NCBI GenBank assembly: GCA_932294295.1
Contig: OW028579.1
Span: forward strand, 4,249,370 to 4,313,369
Source: Alitta virens
Lineage: Eukaryota > Annelida > Polychaeta > Phyllodocida > Nereididae
DNA: 64,000 nucleotides
Direction of reading: 5' to 3'
Positions 11,254 to 26,200 of the stretch are shown piece by piece. Position 1 is the first letter of the stretch; each line of letters opens with the position of its first letter. The notes under the pieces were generated by a model. It was not told the DNA's origin. It worked only from the letters and a program-made list of their open reading frames with translations, and searched no databases. Made by a program: the position numbers and the translations under genes.

Positions 11254-14200
11254 CTGGTAAAATAAGATTTTGTTCATTTTGGCAGTTGTCATGACATTGA
11301 ATCCATTTCAACTAAATAGGGTTTCCTAGAGGACTGTGTTACGGGGCTAGTTGAATCAGAGTGATAGTCGAATCCCTTTACCCAAAATAAAAAGGGGGAA
11401 AAAGGCGGGGGAGGGAACTGGACCCTTCTGCCCCAATAATTTTTCAGAATCACAGGATAATGCCTGAAAGGAAATATTTCATGCGATATCAAATTCAAAA
11501 GATTTTGTTCCTTTTGACAGTTGTCAATATATTGAATCCATAACAACTACATAGGGGGTTTCCTGGAAGCCTGTTTCAGGGGGGTAGTTGAATCAGAGGG
11601 AGAGTCGAATCCCCCAACCCCAAATAAGAGAAAACATCATGGGGGGGGGGGGGGGGGGGGAAAAATGCCTGGAAAATGCCAGTAAGGAAACAGTTCATGC
11701 GATTTCAAAAGATATGTCCCCTAAAATGTCCTTCCTTCTTGCCCTCATCTTGCCAAAATGTTCAAACCGTTAGGAAACCCTACAACTAGTTTACAATGAT
11801 TAATAAATAAGGATGAAAAGCACGGTGAAGCTTCACCAATACGCATCAACATTACACGAAAACAATCTTGATTTTAAGAACATCCCGGTTATCAATACAG
11901 GACCAACAATAAGAATAGTTCCAGTGAAACCCCCTCAACATGTCATACCTTTTCAGTGGATCTTAAGATGGACTTACAATGTAATAATACAATCACTAGT
12001 TAACAAATCCAGTCATGAGACGAACAAGTTACGAGGTAAAAAATTGCACGTAATTCACACATAAAAATAATAAATAATAGTAACTCACAGACTCCTCCTG
12101 GTTGATGGTCACCTCCTCTACTTTAGTCTTAAAGTGAGGCATCCACGGAGGGTCAATAATCTGAAGACATGGCATCCCGACAGTCGGAGAAGGCAAAACA
12201 AAATCTATGCTGGGTGGCGGAACCTGGAAAAGATCGTTATTCAAATTACAAATTTATTGTGTATGTTGTACGGAGAACATGCATTTGACATTTACGTAGA
12301 TCTTTAACAAAAAACCATTCAGTTATTATCCTGCGATCCTGACCAAAAACATCCTGACCCAAAACAGTCTCTAAGCCAGTGTACCATACAATATATTGTA
12401 GAAAGAAAATAGTTATGTTAACCACAAAACCATTGCATTTCGTCTTCTCACTGTTGCTCAAAGATGGCTGAACAGTTTAGTTCTATTGTGGTCCCTTTTT
12501 TTTTTAAATCCTACTTGGCAACAATCTAAAGATTAATCATCCCAAATAGAAGTAAATTATTATCACCTTGAAGAACATCTGGGCCCCATCCTCCATTCGC
12601 GGCCAAATTTGGTAACGGAATCTCCACAGCACATTAAATCTGGTGAAACAAAATTGACAAAAGGTATTTTTTAGTCGCAAGATTTGCGATAATCATACAA
12701 TTCAAATGTAGCCAACCACACCAGTAAATGTAATAATTTGTCAAAAACTTAGAATTCCGAGTAATTTTCTTATTACGGCCGGTAATTTATTTTAGTTTAT
12801 TGGTCAAACAATTACTTGCTTTACATTTTTTTTCTACAAATATTTGTTTTTAAGTGAGTGCCATTCATATATTTTTTGTTTGCATATAAATGAATTATAT
12901 CAGTTCTGTGAACCCAAGTGCCAGTGAGCAGAAAAATTTTCACAAATGGGTGTTATACAAATTAGCTTTTTATTATCTATTAGAGGAGAGGCAAACTCCA
13001 AAAGAGATGCATATTTAAGAAGTTGGTGACACGTAAAGACCTGATGGTCATATTACAAGTCATTTTAATCCCAAGTTCCTCAATTTTATGAATTTTTATG
13101 TTTGCCATGTCGAAAGTGGTAAATAAGGGTCTTAAAATGGGTTTCCATGGCAACAAGTCCCTTAATTTTTAAACCCAATATTGAAACTTATTATATTCTC
13201 TAACTTTGGCAAAACAAATGAAAAATGTTTGATATTTGGCCAAAATTTACAGGTATCTACAGTTATTGAAAAACAATGTTAATTATTTAAATATCGTATA
13301 ACCCTGTTATGATGTTATAAAATGATGTGTAATATGACCATCAGGTCTTTACGTGTCACCGCTTCATAGAAATTGTCAGTTTGCCTATCCTCTATATACC
13401 ATATATAATCATTACCTCAAAATAGCATTGATTCTTTGTCCCACTTCTTCATGCTGTAATTCTTTCATCATCAATTCTTGCACTTGATCAGATGCTTTCA
13501 CAGAGGACAAAATAAATACTGTTGCTGAAAGAGGGAAGAAAAACTTATTGTTAGCTCAAAATGTTATTTAATTTTTATATTACATCCATGAACATTAATA
13601 AAAATGTTATCAAAATATGTTAGCTTAAATTCTAAGTCTTGTCTATTTTTTATCTACAAAAACAGTAAGTGGTCCACTAGAGTGCTGTTCCATTTAAAAA
13701 AGAGGGGGGGGGGGGGGTAATGTGAAAATGAAAATTTTTTGGATATTTGGTTTTTGACAGAAAGACAGACCCCTGGTTTTTCTCAAAAGTAAGATATTAA
13801 GAAAATACTGGTCAACCCCCCCCCCCCCACTTCCCTCCCGATATCTCAAAAATCTTCAAGTCCACCCCCCCCCCCCCTTTTTTTTAATGGAACAGCCCCG
13901 ACTTAATTCCAGTTAGGAAAAGTTTTGACTTACGCAAAAATGTATGAAAATACCAAATTAGTAAGTTAAGTTTGAATGATTTTTTTTCTTGATTTGTTTT
14001 GTGCAAAAAGTAAACACATTCAACTCAAGCACAGTATATTTGACATTTTCCAGAGGATTTCTGGTTTTATGCATTAAATTTTGGTTCCTATAGAGAAAAC
14101 AATTTCTTAATTCATTCATCTGTAATTTTAAGAAAATGAATATCAACCTGCAGCAGCCGCTAGTTCTTGGTCATTCTCTAACAGGAGCTCCCACGCAACA

Positions 14201-17200
14201 GGCAGCATGTCAATGAACGTGTCTTCCGCCAAAATAGGCGCAGCTTTGCTTATGATAGACATGGGGCTTTGGGTCAGGCTTTGAACCTACAAAGAAAAAT
14301 ACTAATTGTAAATAATGTCAACAAAGGAAGATCACTTGTCTTAATGTCACCAAAATATTTATCTCCTGTTTAACCAACTATTTTATAATTTTTTTAAATT
14401 TGAAATGCAGTAAAATTTTTGATGGTGCCCTGGAAAACAGCATACATATCAGAAAGCTGCGAGTTAGTTGTAGCATGTGAATTTAAACTTCGCTAATAAA
14501 TCACAATTCATGCAAAATCACGAAAGGCTGCGAAAAGGAATGGCATTCTATTCAAGTTTTTTCCAAATGATGATGCATGATCTGCAAAATACCCATCAAT
14601 CTCTTACTTAAGAATTTTGGCTAAAAGCTCAAGCTAAATTACACGATTCCTTTCTAACTAAATTCTATCATACCGCAAAGAAATCTAGCATACCTGCGTG
14701 CGCAAATACTTCATCATGGGACTCTCATCCTGCGCTTTCTTTTGCTTTTTCGGTTCTTGTTCCTTTGCACATTTTTCTAGCGCGGCAGCAATTTTTGCCC
14801 GTGCGGCACTGATGTCCTGTTTCAGATTTATTTTATCCAGCAACGGGGTACTTTCCCTTCTTCTGGTTGGAGATGATGGTTGAAACATGGACTCCTGCAA
14901 AGAATGATGAATATCTTAACTATTCAATACGAGACATGATTTATCTCGCTATAAATGTAATAATACAATTCTGTCCTAGACTGACAACATTTAGTAAAAA
15001 TGAAGGTGTAAGAATACTTGCACATATTAAACAGCATGCAGGTGAAAATACACAACAGTACTATTCACTATAACACATAAAATAAACTATCTAGTGGTTT
15101 TGAATATTGTTTTGTTTTTGGTATATTTCCATCTCCAGCAGTTCTTCAAGGTAGCTCTTATATTAGCTCAGGTAAGTTGAAGCTGTCTGTCTGAATAGAG
15201 TTTCCGTTTCAAAGCTAAATTGATCAGTCATGAGCAAGTAATACGTTTTTGTTTCTTATCCAGTAGTCACTTGTAAGACTATATATTTGCTCGATTGAAC
15301 AGTTGCACATAAGTATGTTTAGGTCCATATGCATTTAGTTGTTTTATACTTGCAAAACTACCATGGTACCTCAAATGAGCATGACGAGTGGTTTAAAGGA
15401 TAGTTAGGTTTTTAAAAGATAGAGCAACTATTAAAGTTAAAACAGGTTTAAGGGTTAATTCTGCCCATAAAAAAGTCAAAAGATAAGAAAATGTTAAAAT
15501 AAATCTCTGTTATAGTATGTTTGGTAATAAGGTTTAAAATTAAAAAAAATTAGTTTAATTATAAAATGTTATATTTATATTACCTCCAAATAATCATCAC
15601 CTAGAATAAATCCGTCCTGTACAATATAAACAAGGACACTACTTACATTCAATTAAAACAAGACATCAAGCTATGATAACAATAGTCACGAACATAATTA
15701 CAATATCGGAAAATACCACAGCATTTTGTGACCATCAAATATATGTTAAAATTTGTGTGATTGAATGTTTATATTCATGTGCATTTCCAGCAAACGACAA
15801 TCGGTGTATGCAAAGCAGATATGGTTTAAAAGTACACTCAAATAGCTATAGCAGTAATATATAGCTTACATTGCATTAATCGTAAAGGCTAATTATTGCA
15901 CTTGGGTCCTTCCAAGCATAGCATTTTTTACATTGGGCAGTCGAACCTGTGCTAAGCGCCATAATCTTGATAATAAAATTATCAACCATGGAAACTGATC
16001 ACTTTAGCTTGCTAACTAAGTAAGGTGGCAATTTAAAAAAGGGTAAATCAATGAAAATTCAGTTCTGAGAGATGGAATTGGCTGTTAACAGCATATGTGA
16101 ACATTATGTACTTGATACTGGTGGATGTTAGGCAGGCTTAACTGTAGTATTTTTCTATTAAAACAAGATCATTTGATGACTCGTATCCAAATGAGTGTCG
16201 TTCTGGACATGACTCTCCTAGTCAGCATAATCATCTGCAAAAGGCAACTGTAATGATGAGATGATAGGACTAGAAGCCACACCATTAAGCATCACATCAT
16301 CTCTTGGTCGGGAACTTACTTTTAAAAAAAGCAAAAACAAAACAAAACTTCTGACACATGCCACAGATGGCAAGGGTGGGGGCCAAGCTCATTGGTCGCG
16401 TGCTGGGCTTTCAACCGCTGGGTCCCGGGTTCGATTCCCAGTCAACCTAAGTTGGATGGCTGTTTCATCCTTCATCTCATTGTCATGGTCCCTGAGCAGC
16501 CTGTCCTAATTAGCCCAGCAGGTGCAGAAATACAAGACGTAAATCCACCCACCACCCATGCCACATAAGGCAACTTGACTGACATTCAGCACTTCTTGAA
16601 TTGATTTCTAAGTTGTGATTTTGATAGTTGTGATTTTGATTCCTCCACTGTAACAGTGGTTTGGGTACAAGGCTTCACAATTGTATAATCAGCACATTGA
16701 GTTTAAATTTCCTTTTAAGAGTGAGTTCAGTTTTAACTTACCCTGCGTTTCATTTTGTCTCTGAAATTCTCTTTCTTCTCCTCTTTCTTAGCCTCTTCTC
16801 TTTGTTTTTCCTTATCTTCCGGCTCGCTGTCGTAAACTTTTCTGATAGCGGTCATCAAACGTGTGCAACTGCGCCTCTGCCTCTCATAGCAGTTAGGGTG
16901 GCAGAAACTGTTGTGTTCACAGATAAAGTTGGAGGTGTTTGCTAGCTGAACTACAACCTGAATAGAAGGATAACATTTCTTTAACAATTCATTTATTAAC
17001 ACAAAGGTCTATTTCACATGGTCGTAAGAGACGAGTAGACTTAATGTATGTATTTAGTTTAATGTTAAGCGGTTCTGTATCATTTGTAAAGCACATGGCA
17101 GTACTGAATAATTTTTGCAATAGAGCCTGCTAGGGGGCCTTAATTTTGTGGTTGTCATGGCAATTGTTCCAAAATCTGATTTGGAAAAAAATCGACCACT

Positions 17201-20200
17201 GAAGCTATTATTCCTGACAACACATGAATGACGTCTGTGAATAGATGCCAAAGTCTTTCAGAGTAAATGACATGTGCCTTGACCACTAAACCAAAAAAAG
17301 ACATAGAATTTAGAAAAACTGGTGGACTTTTCTTACTTTGATCCAAGGCATGTAGGTGGAATAATCCTGCTCCTCTGCATCGTCAGGACTTTGGTCTTGG
17401 TTCTCATCAGACATCATTCCTCCAGAATCTGCTTCGTGGATTTCTCGCGCGTCAAGGTCCGAACTGTCAGATCTAAGAGACTGCGTTGAGACTTTTCTTG
17501 TCTTCACACTTCCAGATCTCTTCAAACCTTAATTAAAATGGCTAAATGAATCAATAACTTCTCATGTTTATAATAGATTTGTGCTGCCCATTCCTTGGAA
17601 CATTTACCTATACAGTAGATAATCTATTCGTTAATTTTAGCAATATCAGTGTCTCAATGCTACTGGTCTGAAGCTTAGTCGGCTTTCACGACCAGTTGCC
17701 AGAGGCAGACATAATGAAGAGATGATAAGGTTTGGAGTCCACATCATGTTACACAATAACCCATGGGTGCGGTCTTCCACTTAAACCAGGATATATAATG
17801 CGTATGAATATTATACATTCGAATGCCTCCCTTACCAAATATTATTAAGCCTATTCAAATGATGACTTGGCCAAAATCACAGCATATGACAATAGGCTCA
17901 TAAAGTAAAAGGAACACTTACTATCACCGCGTTTCATCTTGAAACTTCTGTTGAAACTTGCGTTATGTCCAGACCCTCTTCGCATTTTCAGCAACTTTCC
18001 TTTGTTGGTCATTCTGCGTCCTGCAAAATAGGAAATTAAGTTGTTTGCAAATTGAAAACTTCTTTGCATACTGGAAAAATAACTTTTTAGTCTTACAATC
18101 AATGTGATCCACTCTAAACGGTGTTTAATACCACCATTACGCATATGTACTGATCCAGTATCAATTTACGATCACATTGAATTCAGCTGAACACACAACT
18201 ACACAATGAGTTCAAAAAACAAATAGAGCGAAGTAAAAACTATACCTTTAATTTACAAAGAATACTTCCAAGAAAATTTTGAATTTAACACAGTACCTTT
18301 TCCGTCGCCCGACATGCCCTCTGCGACCGACATAGATATGGAAGGCGTACTGCTGTGTATCGAGTCAGACCTTTCCACTTGTCCAGTCACGGCAAAACTG
18401 ATCTTTCTGTCACTGGGGCTACCTGTAAATCGGTAGTAATATAAACGATGAAGAACTGTCAATTCAAGATGTTCATCTAAACGTGTAATGCTAGCAAAAA
18501 CAGTTACTTAATCGTATACAAAAATGTATACGTCCAATTATCCAGTATTTTAAACTATATTTTTTCTTGGATAAGCAAAATGGATAACATCTCACGTAAA
18601 CGTTTTTGAACCACAGCTGCATTTATAAATAATAGTTAATATTTACAAGATAACTGTGTGCGCTACTAATGAAAAATGCCATACATTATTTCTTACTGTA
18701 GTACAACTACTTTATGCATAGATACGACCGTGACTAAACAGTATAACTTTAATTTAATTAGTAATTTCTTTTATATAATATATATTAGAGAGTATTATAT
18801 ACAAATATGAGCACTCCGTTATAACTCTTCGCAATCTATTTCTACCACGTTATACAACATAAGGCTCGCAACAAAAGAATAAATATATAGATTCTTAATG
18901 ATAATTAATAAGTATAGAAGGTTATATTTGGAGAACTTAACATATGTGATCACAAATCTAGAGCCCTAGAACAACATTGGTTTACATATTTAAGCACTGC
19001 AATCATAATCAAGAGAATTTCTTCATCGATAAAACAATATCATATAAAAAGGTCATTTATTATATCATGCGGGAAGTTTCGAGTCACAAAATATGACAAA
19101 AGGAAGAGAGAAAGTGTCTTATATATACAAAATTCACAAAAAGCTGGTCAAGAAGCACCAATGTCCACTCAAAGCACAAAATACAAAAACTTAATCGTGT
19201 CATACAAACTGTCGCTTCAAATAAGCTGACAATATAGTGTCCCTACTGATTCTTGAAACAAATTTGATTATCTCAAAATTTCAAAATCAGACAAAATTGC
19301 ATCTCACTGCATAAATAATCCTCGTGAAAATAATTCACAAAGTGAATGAAATAATACAGAGCTCAGAGCTCATTAAATAGCATGTTTAAATTTCATTTAC
19401 CTAGTTTTTAAAGGTACGTTCACCGTTACATCATAAGGAGCAAACACAGATATTATTTTAGGTAGTGACATTTTTGCATATAGGGGATTATATCAGCCCA
19501 AACATGGAATTTATTTCCACTTATGTTCTTCAAGTTAAACATATCAAGGGTAGCATTTAAATATTTTGGCGAAACTTCTTTCCAAGAAAAAATATTATAT
19601 ATCAACACTTTCAATGCTTATAGCAGCTAAAGAAATAGTCCCATACTTGACATAAAATTAACACCTTCCCTTCTCAAGTTCTTATCTTAGCCAATAATAA
19701 ATTGATTAATATTATACCGTTCTACTTTCTGTTACTATGACTACTCGTTACCATGACAACACAGCTCACAAAAGCACCACTCACCAACGAAGGAGGACCT
19801 GTGCACTTCACCTTGACTTGAGCGAGAATTGCTTCTTTCTGAAGGTCCGGGACTGTTTAGGACACTCCATCTACGGGACGACGTGTCCTTAAAGGTTGTG
19901 TCCTTTCTCGGCAGTTTTGCCTTTGGAATGTACTGGTAGGTCTCCCTCAGGAAGGTCGTGATCTCGAGAAGGAGTTGACAAGCAATAAGTTTTAAGGAGT
20001 ACGGACAGTCCGAGCCAGTGTGGTTTACAGTTGCTGAAAGAATATATAAAATATAAATGTTTGATACGATGTCAAGGTCTCAATGCTACTGGTTCTGAAG
20101 CTTAATATGACCAGCTGCCAGAGGTAGTCGTAATGAGGAGATTATAAGGCTTGGAGTCCGCATCATGTTACACATTTCACAAAATGAACAAAAACTACAA

Positions 20201-23200
20201 ATCACTATGAAGCCATTGAAGCATCGCCTGCCTGATTGAAAAATGATTTGAGAAAAACAATGATTAACCATATGGAAAACATTAAATTTTTGCAACAGAG
20301 ACCTTAACTTTTAATTTAAGGTCATGAGATGGCCCAAGAATTAAATACAATATCGATACTTGGGCCTGAAGTAAAATTTTGCACTAAAATTAGCACTACG
20401 GCATTTAAACAAAATGTTTAACTAATTACAACATCCGGAAAATAAAACAAATGCAAACAAAAAATTAAAGCAAAAACAGGGGGAGGCCTGATGCCGTTGT
20501 TTATGTCCATGATAACATGAACTTCAGGCAATTCTGTGGTTCATCCATACAGAGCACACTCATCCATACCTGCCTTAATTTCATCCACAGAACACTCACC
20601 TTCATCCATGTAGTCCTCCTCTTCATCCTCCACCCTAAGTTCACGTTTTTTATTATCATCCTTCACCTGGTGGATGACGGTGAATTTGTCCGGCGTCTCT
20701 TCATTCATGATGTCATACATTCTGTTCCCTAAAGCCTGTGGAAATAGAAAGCATAACTTTAAGCAATGAAGTAAATCAATGGACATTTATCCACCAATAT
20801 CTCATGTTATTTTACATATTTTCCATTTTAATTAAGTAAACTGATGGTGATTTAGAGTGCTTATTAATTAGCCCTTGCAGGTAATTCCGTATAAGGGTTT
20901 ATGTATACCCCTTGGGGGGTAGAAAAAGGATCATGCTTGAACAGGACTGCCACGGGTGTAATACTAAATTCTGTAGATAATCTTTCCAACTTATAACAGA
21001 CTATAAACCCCGATTTACCTTTACATTACAATTAAACAACCCACATGAATTTTACAGTAAATACCCCACCTCTCCCCACATATGAAACAATCTTCCAGCC
21101 GTTCTTTGCAGTATGATGTTTCTCCTGTATCCAGACGGCTGTCCTCTGCTGTGAAGTAGTCCAGTCTGTCTAAATCCAGGCAGGTTCAATTTCATCCAAT
21201 TTGGCCAATCGCCATGGTTACAGCGGTTCACAAAATGAGAACATTCCAAAAGAAGGGCTGCCCTGGCAACCACTGGAGCTTCCTGTCAACCAAAAAGAAG
21301 GTCATTACAGGAGTTAGCATGTGTATAGAACTATTGTCAGCCGAGCACTGAAACTCCGTCAACTGTTCACACCGAAGTATTATCAAAAATACAGTACTAC
21401 CAGGTGAATATTGAAGTAGCAATAGTTATCTAAGTTCAACTTCAAACAGTCAGCTGTGCTTGAACGGTACTGAAATTGCAATGTCCTTGGCAATGAAACA
21501 GTTGTTTTAGTTTTCCAACTATTGCTTTATCTCTCTAAACAACAAGAATAACTTCTCAAATTTAATATTAATCATCCCCGGTGATTTTGTTTTATAATAA
21601 AATAAACATGTATTACTCATACCAAATCAAGAAGAGCTGCTATCAGATGGGGATCAGGAATAGATCCTGGCTGACAACAATCCAACATAAAGTTGAAACG
21701 CAACATTCCCGACTTGACAGCGTAAGCATCCACCAGACGTCGCTCTCTGATTATGATAACTTCCGTCCCTGAAGTATCGCTAGGGTTCAAGGAGCCTCTT
21801 CTGTTGCCCTCTGTTATATCAGAAACAAAAGAAAACTGAATTTATGTCGACAATTGCAGAATATACTGTCTTAAGTAGCACACAAGATATGCAAACATGA
21901 ATAAAGTGCTGCATTACCCGGGTTTAGTGCAGTATAGCGGACCCAAATTTATGCCCATATTTGGCGGCCATTAAATATAACATTTTATCAAATATTTCAC
22001 AAGTTTTAAGTTCTAGCAAAATTAAAATAACATTTGGTGTAGATAAGAAGGGATTGAAAAAGCAAAAATAAACGCTGTATTTACCTTGAAGATAAAACCG
22101 CCATCATAACTACATTAGTTTGTGACGTCATACATAAATTTCAAGCATTTTTACGTCATAGGCCTGGCAATGAGGCTCATTGAACATGGTCATAAATCTG
22201 GGTCCGCTATACTGCTCTTTTTCCCATTACCCAGCAAGCGTTAGCCAGCAAATTTAACATTGAAAAACGCAGTATACCAAAATATGTCACAGCAGGTAAG
22301 TTAACTGCTGACTATTTGTCTATTTAATACATGCCACAAGCTGATTGAAATTAGGGGTTCCTTACATAAGCTAATGCAGGGCTCCAACTAACTGAAATAC
22401 TGTTCATAAGATTCAAGATGCAAGACTTTATTACCAAATATATATACTGTATATCAATTATATGACTGAATTGAACCCAGGTTTACAGGTGGGTGATGTG
22501 ATACTTTTACCACAGGGCCACATTTCAGTCTTGTTTTCAAGAAAATATTATGTTGCCCATACCTTCATCCATACTCCCTCTTTTGCTGTGTCTTCTTTTG
22601 CTCCAATTTCTCAATCCATCTTCAATCCTTTTCCTAGCGCTCAGAAAGCTCAGAGTTGCTTGACTAGCAGCCTTGAAACTCATCCTTGTTTTGGCTCTCT
22701 GTAAGAGCAAAGTATAATCATCATTTCATAATGCTATCATTATTTACATAGACGGAATTAGAGCAAGCACTGCCAGGTACATGCAAGTGATTACAGCCTC
22801 CCAGCTTTTCTGCTGTTATTTAATAGTACATCGTAAGATTTTATTTGTCATACAAGTCAGGTAGGGTGACCAATATAAACTGCGTATGTGGCCCACAAAT
22901 TAAATTTTCAAACCCACACAAATTAACTCATTAAAAAGCTTGTATTTCATTGCCATTTCATTATATTCACAAATCCTACAATGAAGAGTTCTAGTGCAAA
23001 AATTTAAGTGGCTGGTCAAAACCAGCTCACTCACTTGAACTCTTCATTTCTACATTGCCAATTGGAACTTGTGAGTTGTGCTTTGAAAATGTGAGGACAG
23101 GCAATGTCAGACTTCGCATCAACACAAATGAGTCATTGGCACAAAGAGCAGGTGCTATTCTGGACTTTATGGACTGTAAAAATGATCCAATTTCCTCCAT

Positions 23201-26200
23201 AATTTGCAGTTACCTTTGTACCTATTAACTTAAATACTGTATCATTCTAACATTGCATGTACAGGGTGCGGCATAAAAAATTGCACCAGCAGCTACTGCT
23301 ACCTCTTCTGTTTTTATCTCAAGTGATAATCATCACATGCAGCTGCAGTCATACACAAAAAAGTAATTGTAGTCCTACATTATCTTTATTAATATATTTT
23401 ATTGTTTCCTCACAAATTATTGATAATATGGATCTAAATATAGCACATGCACACTTATCACACCTTCAGGTCATTTTCACCTCGGCCTTTGCTATACAAG
23501 TACTAGATTATGTCACTGATCATACAGATGTGTTACAGTCACCTTTGTTGACCTTTGCCACCAAAAACAGGACAAATAGATTCATTTTTAATAAGGAGGT
23601 AGACCATTGACACCTTTGAGATGGAAAGTGCTATTTTGGATTCTGATCAATTTTCTGTTATTTCTGTCTTATTAACTGGCCCATCTTCCTGAAAATCATG
23701 TGATTTTTTCCAGATTAGTTGTAGATTCAAAAAGTCCCTTTGGAATACCATTATATATCTCTGTTTTAACTTTATGACCTTGCTGGATCAAAACTGAAAC
23801 CAACCTTCTTATCATCTAATACCATAATATACATATGCATGTATAGAAAACACTGAGGGAGGATTCTCTGCAAATATTATATTTTCGGTGGCTTCTGAGG
23901 TGTATTAACTAGGAAATCTCTAATTTGTAAACTTTTCTTCAACTAGAGACACTATGCAAGCAGACAGAAGTCTGACTTCTGTGACATGTGTCTCTCAGAA
24001 CATGCCCTGCAGCATGCACCCTCTCAATAATTCAGACACTGATATTGTCTGATATTACAAGATCAAAAATATCACAATGACCAATTGCTTATACCCCTGA
24101 CTAAATGTGGCAAAACTTTAAAAGACCTCATAAGCATTTTAGTAACCTAGAGCTGTCCCCAAAGAGGAGAAGCCCAGTGCAAGTTTTTAGGCCGCACCCT
24201 GTAGATAGTGCGAATAAACACTATATATATATATATTCTCCATCACATCAGATACTTTGTTTTTCATCAGACTGACCTGTCCAGTTTGACCTTGGCCCAT
24301 AGGATCCTTGCTCGGGGAACCCCCTGACTGTCCATCTGCGTTCCGCTCTCTGCGATAATCCAGCATATTGCTGTCTATGTTGTTCCCTTCATCTTCATGG
24401 TCTGATTTTGCAGAACGTTTCCAAGCTAAAAAGAAAAGATAATTATCAGTATGTACTTGCCACTACTGAAGATACATAAATTTGAAACTTTCAACCGAAT
24501 AACCTCATCATAGGGCAGCCTCATTGATATCGAGATACTATAGAAGATAGCTCCTTCCCAATAAATAAACTAGGGCCGTATTACTCTATTTTCATTTCAG
24601 ACACTGAACACAACTCGATGTTTAGGCTACACTGGTATATATTCTGATTAGTGATGTCAATCAGTCAAGTTTTCGTAGTTGATCAACAGATGATTGATTA
24701 CAAGATAATTAAAGGTCCCTGTACGTAAACAAAATTTATAATCATAATAATATCTCAAGTAATTTATCTTATAATAACTCAAGTTATATATGATCATATG
24801 AAACTCTTAAAGTGAGGAAGTGCAATAGGTTTTCTTTTCTTTTTTTGACACCCTACTGATGTGTTTAAAAAAAAAATCGACTATAAAAAATTTGTAATCA
24901 ATCATCAAGTTCTTCAACAAAACTACCGATGATCGAGTTTAAGCGATCATCGTGACACCACTAATTCTGGTACAAATTAAAAACCGCAAATTTAGGTATC
25001 CTATCCTGCTCAGCCAGTTTAGCATTCTTAGATACCTTAAACTGGTTTATATTACTTTGTCAAGACATTTCTTCGGAAAATCAGTTCTCTCTTTTATGAG
25101 CAATTAGTAAGCACACATTAAGGAATATTTGTAACCTAACTTACTCTCTTCATGTCAATAACAATATGGACGAGAACATTAACAAATATTTTTTCAATAT
25201 CTGCCTCCCTGCTCTTCTTATCCATATATAGTCTTAATCTAGAATAACATGCGTAGATATATTCATACCTATATTGAACTTGCTGAATTTGCGTTTTGGC
25301 GTACTGCTACCAGATGGCGGTTCATCTTCCCTCTCCGACATGCTGACCCTCGGACTCAGCTTTCCCATTGGCTCTTCCAGAATTTCAGAATCACTTGCGC
25401 CCCCATACGGCGGTAAAATTTGCTATTAAATATCAATAAATATAATCAATAAAGGCAATGATATCATTATATAGGCAATAATAGTCTTTATGGAAGTGAA
25501 TAATTATCATATAATAATTAAATTTTATGTGTTCATTGTGCAAGCAATTATTTTCCACTAATCTAATTGCAAGCTACTATTGAAAGCATTTAGCCACATC
25601 TACAGCCATTTTGAGAGGCTATTAAGGACTACAAAATAATTAAATGCTACATAAGTTTTTCATTTGTTGTCAAATGCGTGCAGTATAGGGATAACAAATT
25701 AAGTCAGTCAAAGACATCGCAATGTGAAAGACCAGACGCAATGTCTTTGATCATACTACAACAGAATATTTCAATTTTTGCGATGTACTCAATCTACAAA
25801 ATTAAATGGTACTATTCATATAAAATTTGTTTAGTTTCTAATAATTAAATAAATCAAAGGTTAGTCCATTAACCATGTAATTTATACAATTTATACAAGA
25901 TGCTATGATGCAAAAAAAAAAAAAACATAACATAAATAAAACAAGAGAATTTTTTTTTTCCTTCATAGTCATACAATACCTACATGCTGCCCTCTACTTC
26001 TACCAATTTCCAAACAAAGATCTGCCGTGCCTCTACCTACGAGGAAAGATAAATTATTTTCCACACATACCAATACCTTCTTGGTTTTCCTCCTAAACAA
26101 TGAACGTCTCGACTTGGCGTTATTTGGATCGTCTGCGGCCGCACCGGACACATTGGACTTTTCTCGCTCATCCCCACTTTCCGATGTCATTGACAATGTT

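Noticed and set aside
16376..16558. functional tRNA gene
   Set aside because: A and B boxes are present but the cloverleaf is incomplete and the sequence continues as a SINE body shared with other copies.
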